From the NCBI GenBank assembly GCA_023261345.1, contig JAHFPE010000041.1, positions 1 to 6,864 of the forward strand: 6,864 bases of DNA. The letters run 5' to 3'. This DNA is from Candidatus Woesearchaeota archaeon. GTDB taxonomy: Archaea > Nanobdellota > Nanobdellia > Woesearchaeales > ARS49. Below are positions 5,510-6,864 of this stretch, piece after piece. The notes beneath the pieces were generated by a model. It ran no database searches, had not been told where the DNA came from, and saw nothing but the letters and a program-made list of their open reading frames with translations. How positions within the stretch are numbered: the first letter of the stretch is position 1; every line of letters starts with the position of its first letter. Made by a program: the position numbers and the translations under genes.

Positions 5510-6847
5510 TTATTCTACTTTTGGAATTTCCCAAAGAACATAAAAGCCGTTGAGTGGCAATTCAATGGCAATTCCCTTTTCAACAATCAAGGTTGCGTGG
5601 GGAAGTGTTTCTGGAACTTCGTTCTTGCGACGAGCAACATCGTATCTAATGGTGGGATTCAAAAACATTGGAACCCATTCTCCTTTTCTTGTTTTGTATT
5701 GTGCTCGTTTGAACGCGTCAAATTCTGAGTCAGTAAGTGGATACTCTGAATCATCTATACCACGTATTCTGCAAGCAAAAAGAGATTGAACAAGACGTGC
5801 ATGAATTTCATCATCGCTTAGAAGCCACTTTCTTACCATTGTTTCATATCCTTCTTTTCCTTTTTGAGTGTATTCATTTGCATATTTAATCCATGCAGGA
5901 GTTAAGGTAGTTTCAAGAAGAGAATTCAGCGACTCCCTTGCGCCAGTATGACTACTCATGTTTTCAACAAGACTTCCAGCATGCTCAAGGAATCTTCGTT
6001 GCGAGGCATTCCAATCTGATGTAGAAGGAATTGCGCTGTAGTCTTTTTGTGCGTCATTAACTTTCTGACTAATCAGCCGTGTAAGATCATTTGAAATGTA
6101 GGTAAGAATAGTATCCCCCTGAAGAGTTCCTTTTCTTGAATCACTTTCTCTACAAAGTTCAAGAACGTCCTCTTCATACGAATTCATGAGTGCGACAATT
6201 GTTTGTAAACGTTCAGTTCGAGATTCTTGTTCCACGCTTTCTTGCATGATCTTTGACCATTCAGAATCTTTTCTTCGTTGTTCTAAAAGATCTTCCCATT
6301 TCCTACGAGAAATTCCCTGATACCTATCTCCAAATAGAATATTATTTGCAGGATCCCAAAGTGCATGTGCAAGTTCGTGATGAATAACAGTTGGACTGGA
6401 AATAAATATTGTACGTGATGATGGCGCGTACATGCCTCCTAATTTTCGAAACGTTCCAGGTAGTATTAGATTCGACTGAAGGCGTAATTCAACAGCGTGC
6501 GGTTCTTGGTTAGATATGCGCTCTTGCGTTCGAGTATAATCTGATTGAATAATCTGAGTCACCCAAGGATTCCACAAATTGATGTAATACATAATTTGTT
6601 CTTGCGCGCTTCCGTTTACTGCAGCGGGTATTTTTTCAGGGTATATTTTGAAGAGTTCTGGCGGAACTGCTTGTACAAGAGGGGGAGTTGGGAAGTTAAT
6701 CGGGAATTGATCTGGTATCTTGGCAGGCGTTTCTGTGTGAAAAAGATTTCTACAACCACTCAAGTAAAGTAGCCCTACAAGTCCTCCACCAAAAACAAAC
6801 TGTCTTCTCCTCACGTTGCTCTTAATTGACAAAGTCTTTTTAAACAT
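5510..6847 (-). CDS. Tat-type lipoprotein with HExxH metallopeptidase motif
   Basis: The 445-residue protein has a signal sequence with a twin-arginine motif (RRRQFVFGG, residues 13-21), an apolar core (GGLVGLLYL, 20-29) and a lipobox LSGC whose cysteine is C32. It should be exported folded by Tat and held on the outer face of the membrane by lipid. A Pro-rich linker (40-75) follows. VIHHELAHALWD (154-165) holds the zinc-peptidase motif HExxH, with H157 and H161 as metal ligands and E158 as catalytic base. It is preceded by the strand SRTIFISSP, as in many such enzymes. The remaining 280 residues are mostly charged helix. A glutamate in DDEIHARLVQS (E347) is a possible third ligand, but this is a guess. 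The peptidase family and substrate are not recognised. The ATG at 6847 is chosen because an in-frame stop lies three codons upstream. The gene reads toward the PurE-like gene, 119 bases away. Confidence 0.75.
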   Translation of the reverse strand: MFKKTLSIKSNVRRRQFVFGGGLVGLLYLSGCRNLFHTETPAKIPDQFPINFPTPPLVQAVPPELFKIYPEKIPAAVNGSAQEQIMYYINLWNPWVTQIIQSDYTRTQERISNQEPHAVELRLQSNLILPGTFRKLGGMYAPSSRTIFISSPTVIHHELAHALWDPANNILFGDRYQGISRRKWEDLLEQRRKDSEWSKIMQESVEQESRTERLQTIVALMNSYEEDVLELCRESDSRKGTLQGDTILTYISNDLTRLISQKVNDAQKDYSAIPSTSDWNASQRRFLEHAGSLVENMSSHTGARESLNSLLETTLTPAWIKYANEYTQKGKEGYETMVRKWLLSDDEIHARLVQSLFACRIRGIDDSEYPLTDSEFDAFKRAQYKTRKGEWVPMFLNPTIRYDVARRKNEVPETLPHATLIVEKGIAIELPLNGFYVLWEIPKVE

Positions 6848-6864
6848 TATTGACTTCTATTGAT

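Noticed and set aside
5435..5789. Plus-strand frames near the end of the lipoprotein gene
   Set aside because: Most of their length is antisense to the conserved-looking C-terminal part of the lipoprotein. They lack a promoter and have unlikely composition.

Overview
The window looks archaeal. AT-rich TATA-type boxes lie about 25-30 bases upstream of at least two start codons, so those mRNAs would be leaderless or nearly so. One gene joins an AbrB/SpoVT-type domain to PhoU-like helices, an architecture typical of archaea. An AT-rich DPANN-type lineage (for example Woesearchaeota) is my guess, but no rRNA or other phylogenetic marker is present to test it. Two genes seem out of place for an archaeon with a single membrane: a secreted protein that looks like an outer-membrane beta-barrel, and a twin-arginine lipoprotein.

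Layout. (1) Positions 3-464 (+) hold the 3' part of a small four-helix membrane protein cut by the window edge. (2) Positions 587-2430 (+) hold a two-gene unit behind a TATA box at 558-567. A 46-residue AbrB-like protein (587-727) shares an ATGA with the start of a 568-residue membrane-anchored Hanks-type protein kinase (724-2430). (3) Positions 2294-3259 (-) hold the AbrB-PhoU protein, which converges on the kinase and overlaps its 3' end by 137 bp. (4) Positions 3260-3426 are a divergent control region with a TATA box for each direction and three adjacent palindromes of the GAAT-ATTC type between them. (5) Positions 3427-4458 (+) hold a secreted barrel-like protein with a signal peptide, a good Shine-Dalgarno site and a C-terminal phenylalanine. 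(6) Positions 4503-5390 (-) hold a tandem PurE-like protein whose first domain lacks the usual His-Arg loop. (7) Positions 5510-6847 (-) hold a Tat-lipoprotein with an HExxH metallopeptidase motif.

How the genes may work together. The kinase, barrel-like protein and lipoprotein all concern the cell envelope. The two AbrB-fold proteins are candidate regulators: one is probably co-translated with the kinase, and the other faces the palindromic region it shares with the barrel gene. The PurE-like gene has no other purine genes nearby. No tRNA, rRNA, CRISPR array or insertion sequence was seen, and no gene-free stretch exceeds 300 bases. All functional links between neighbours are inference.
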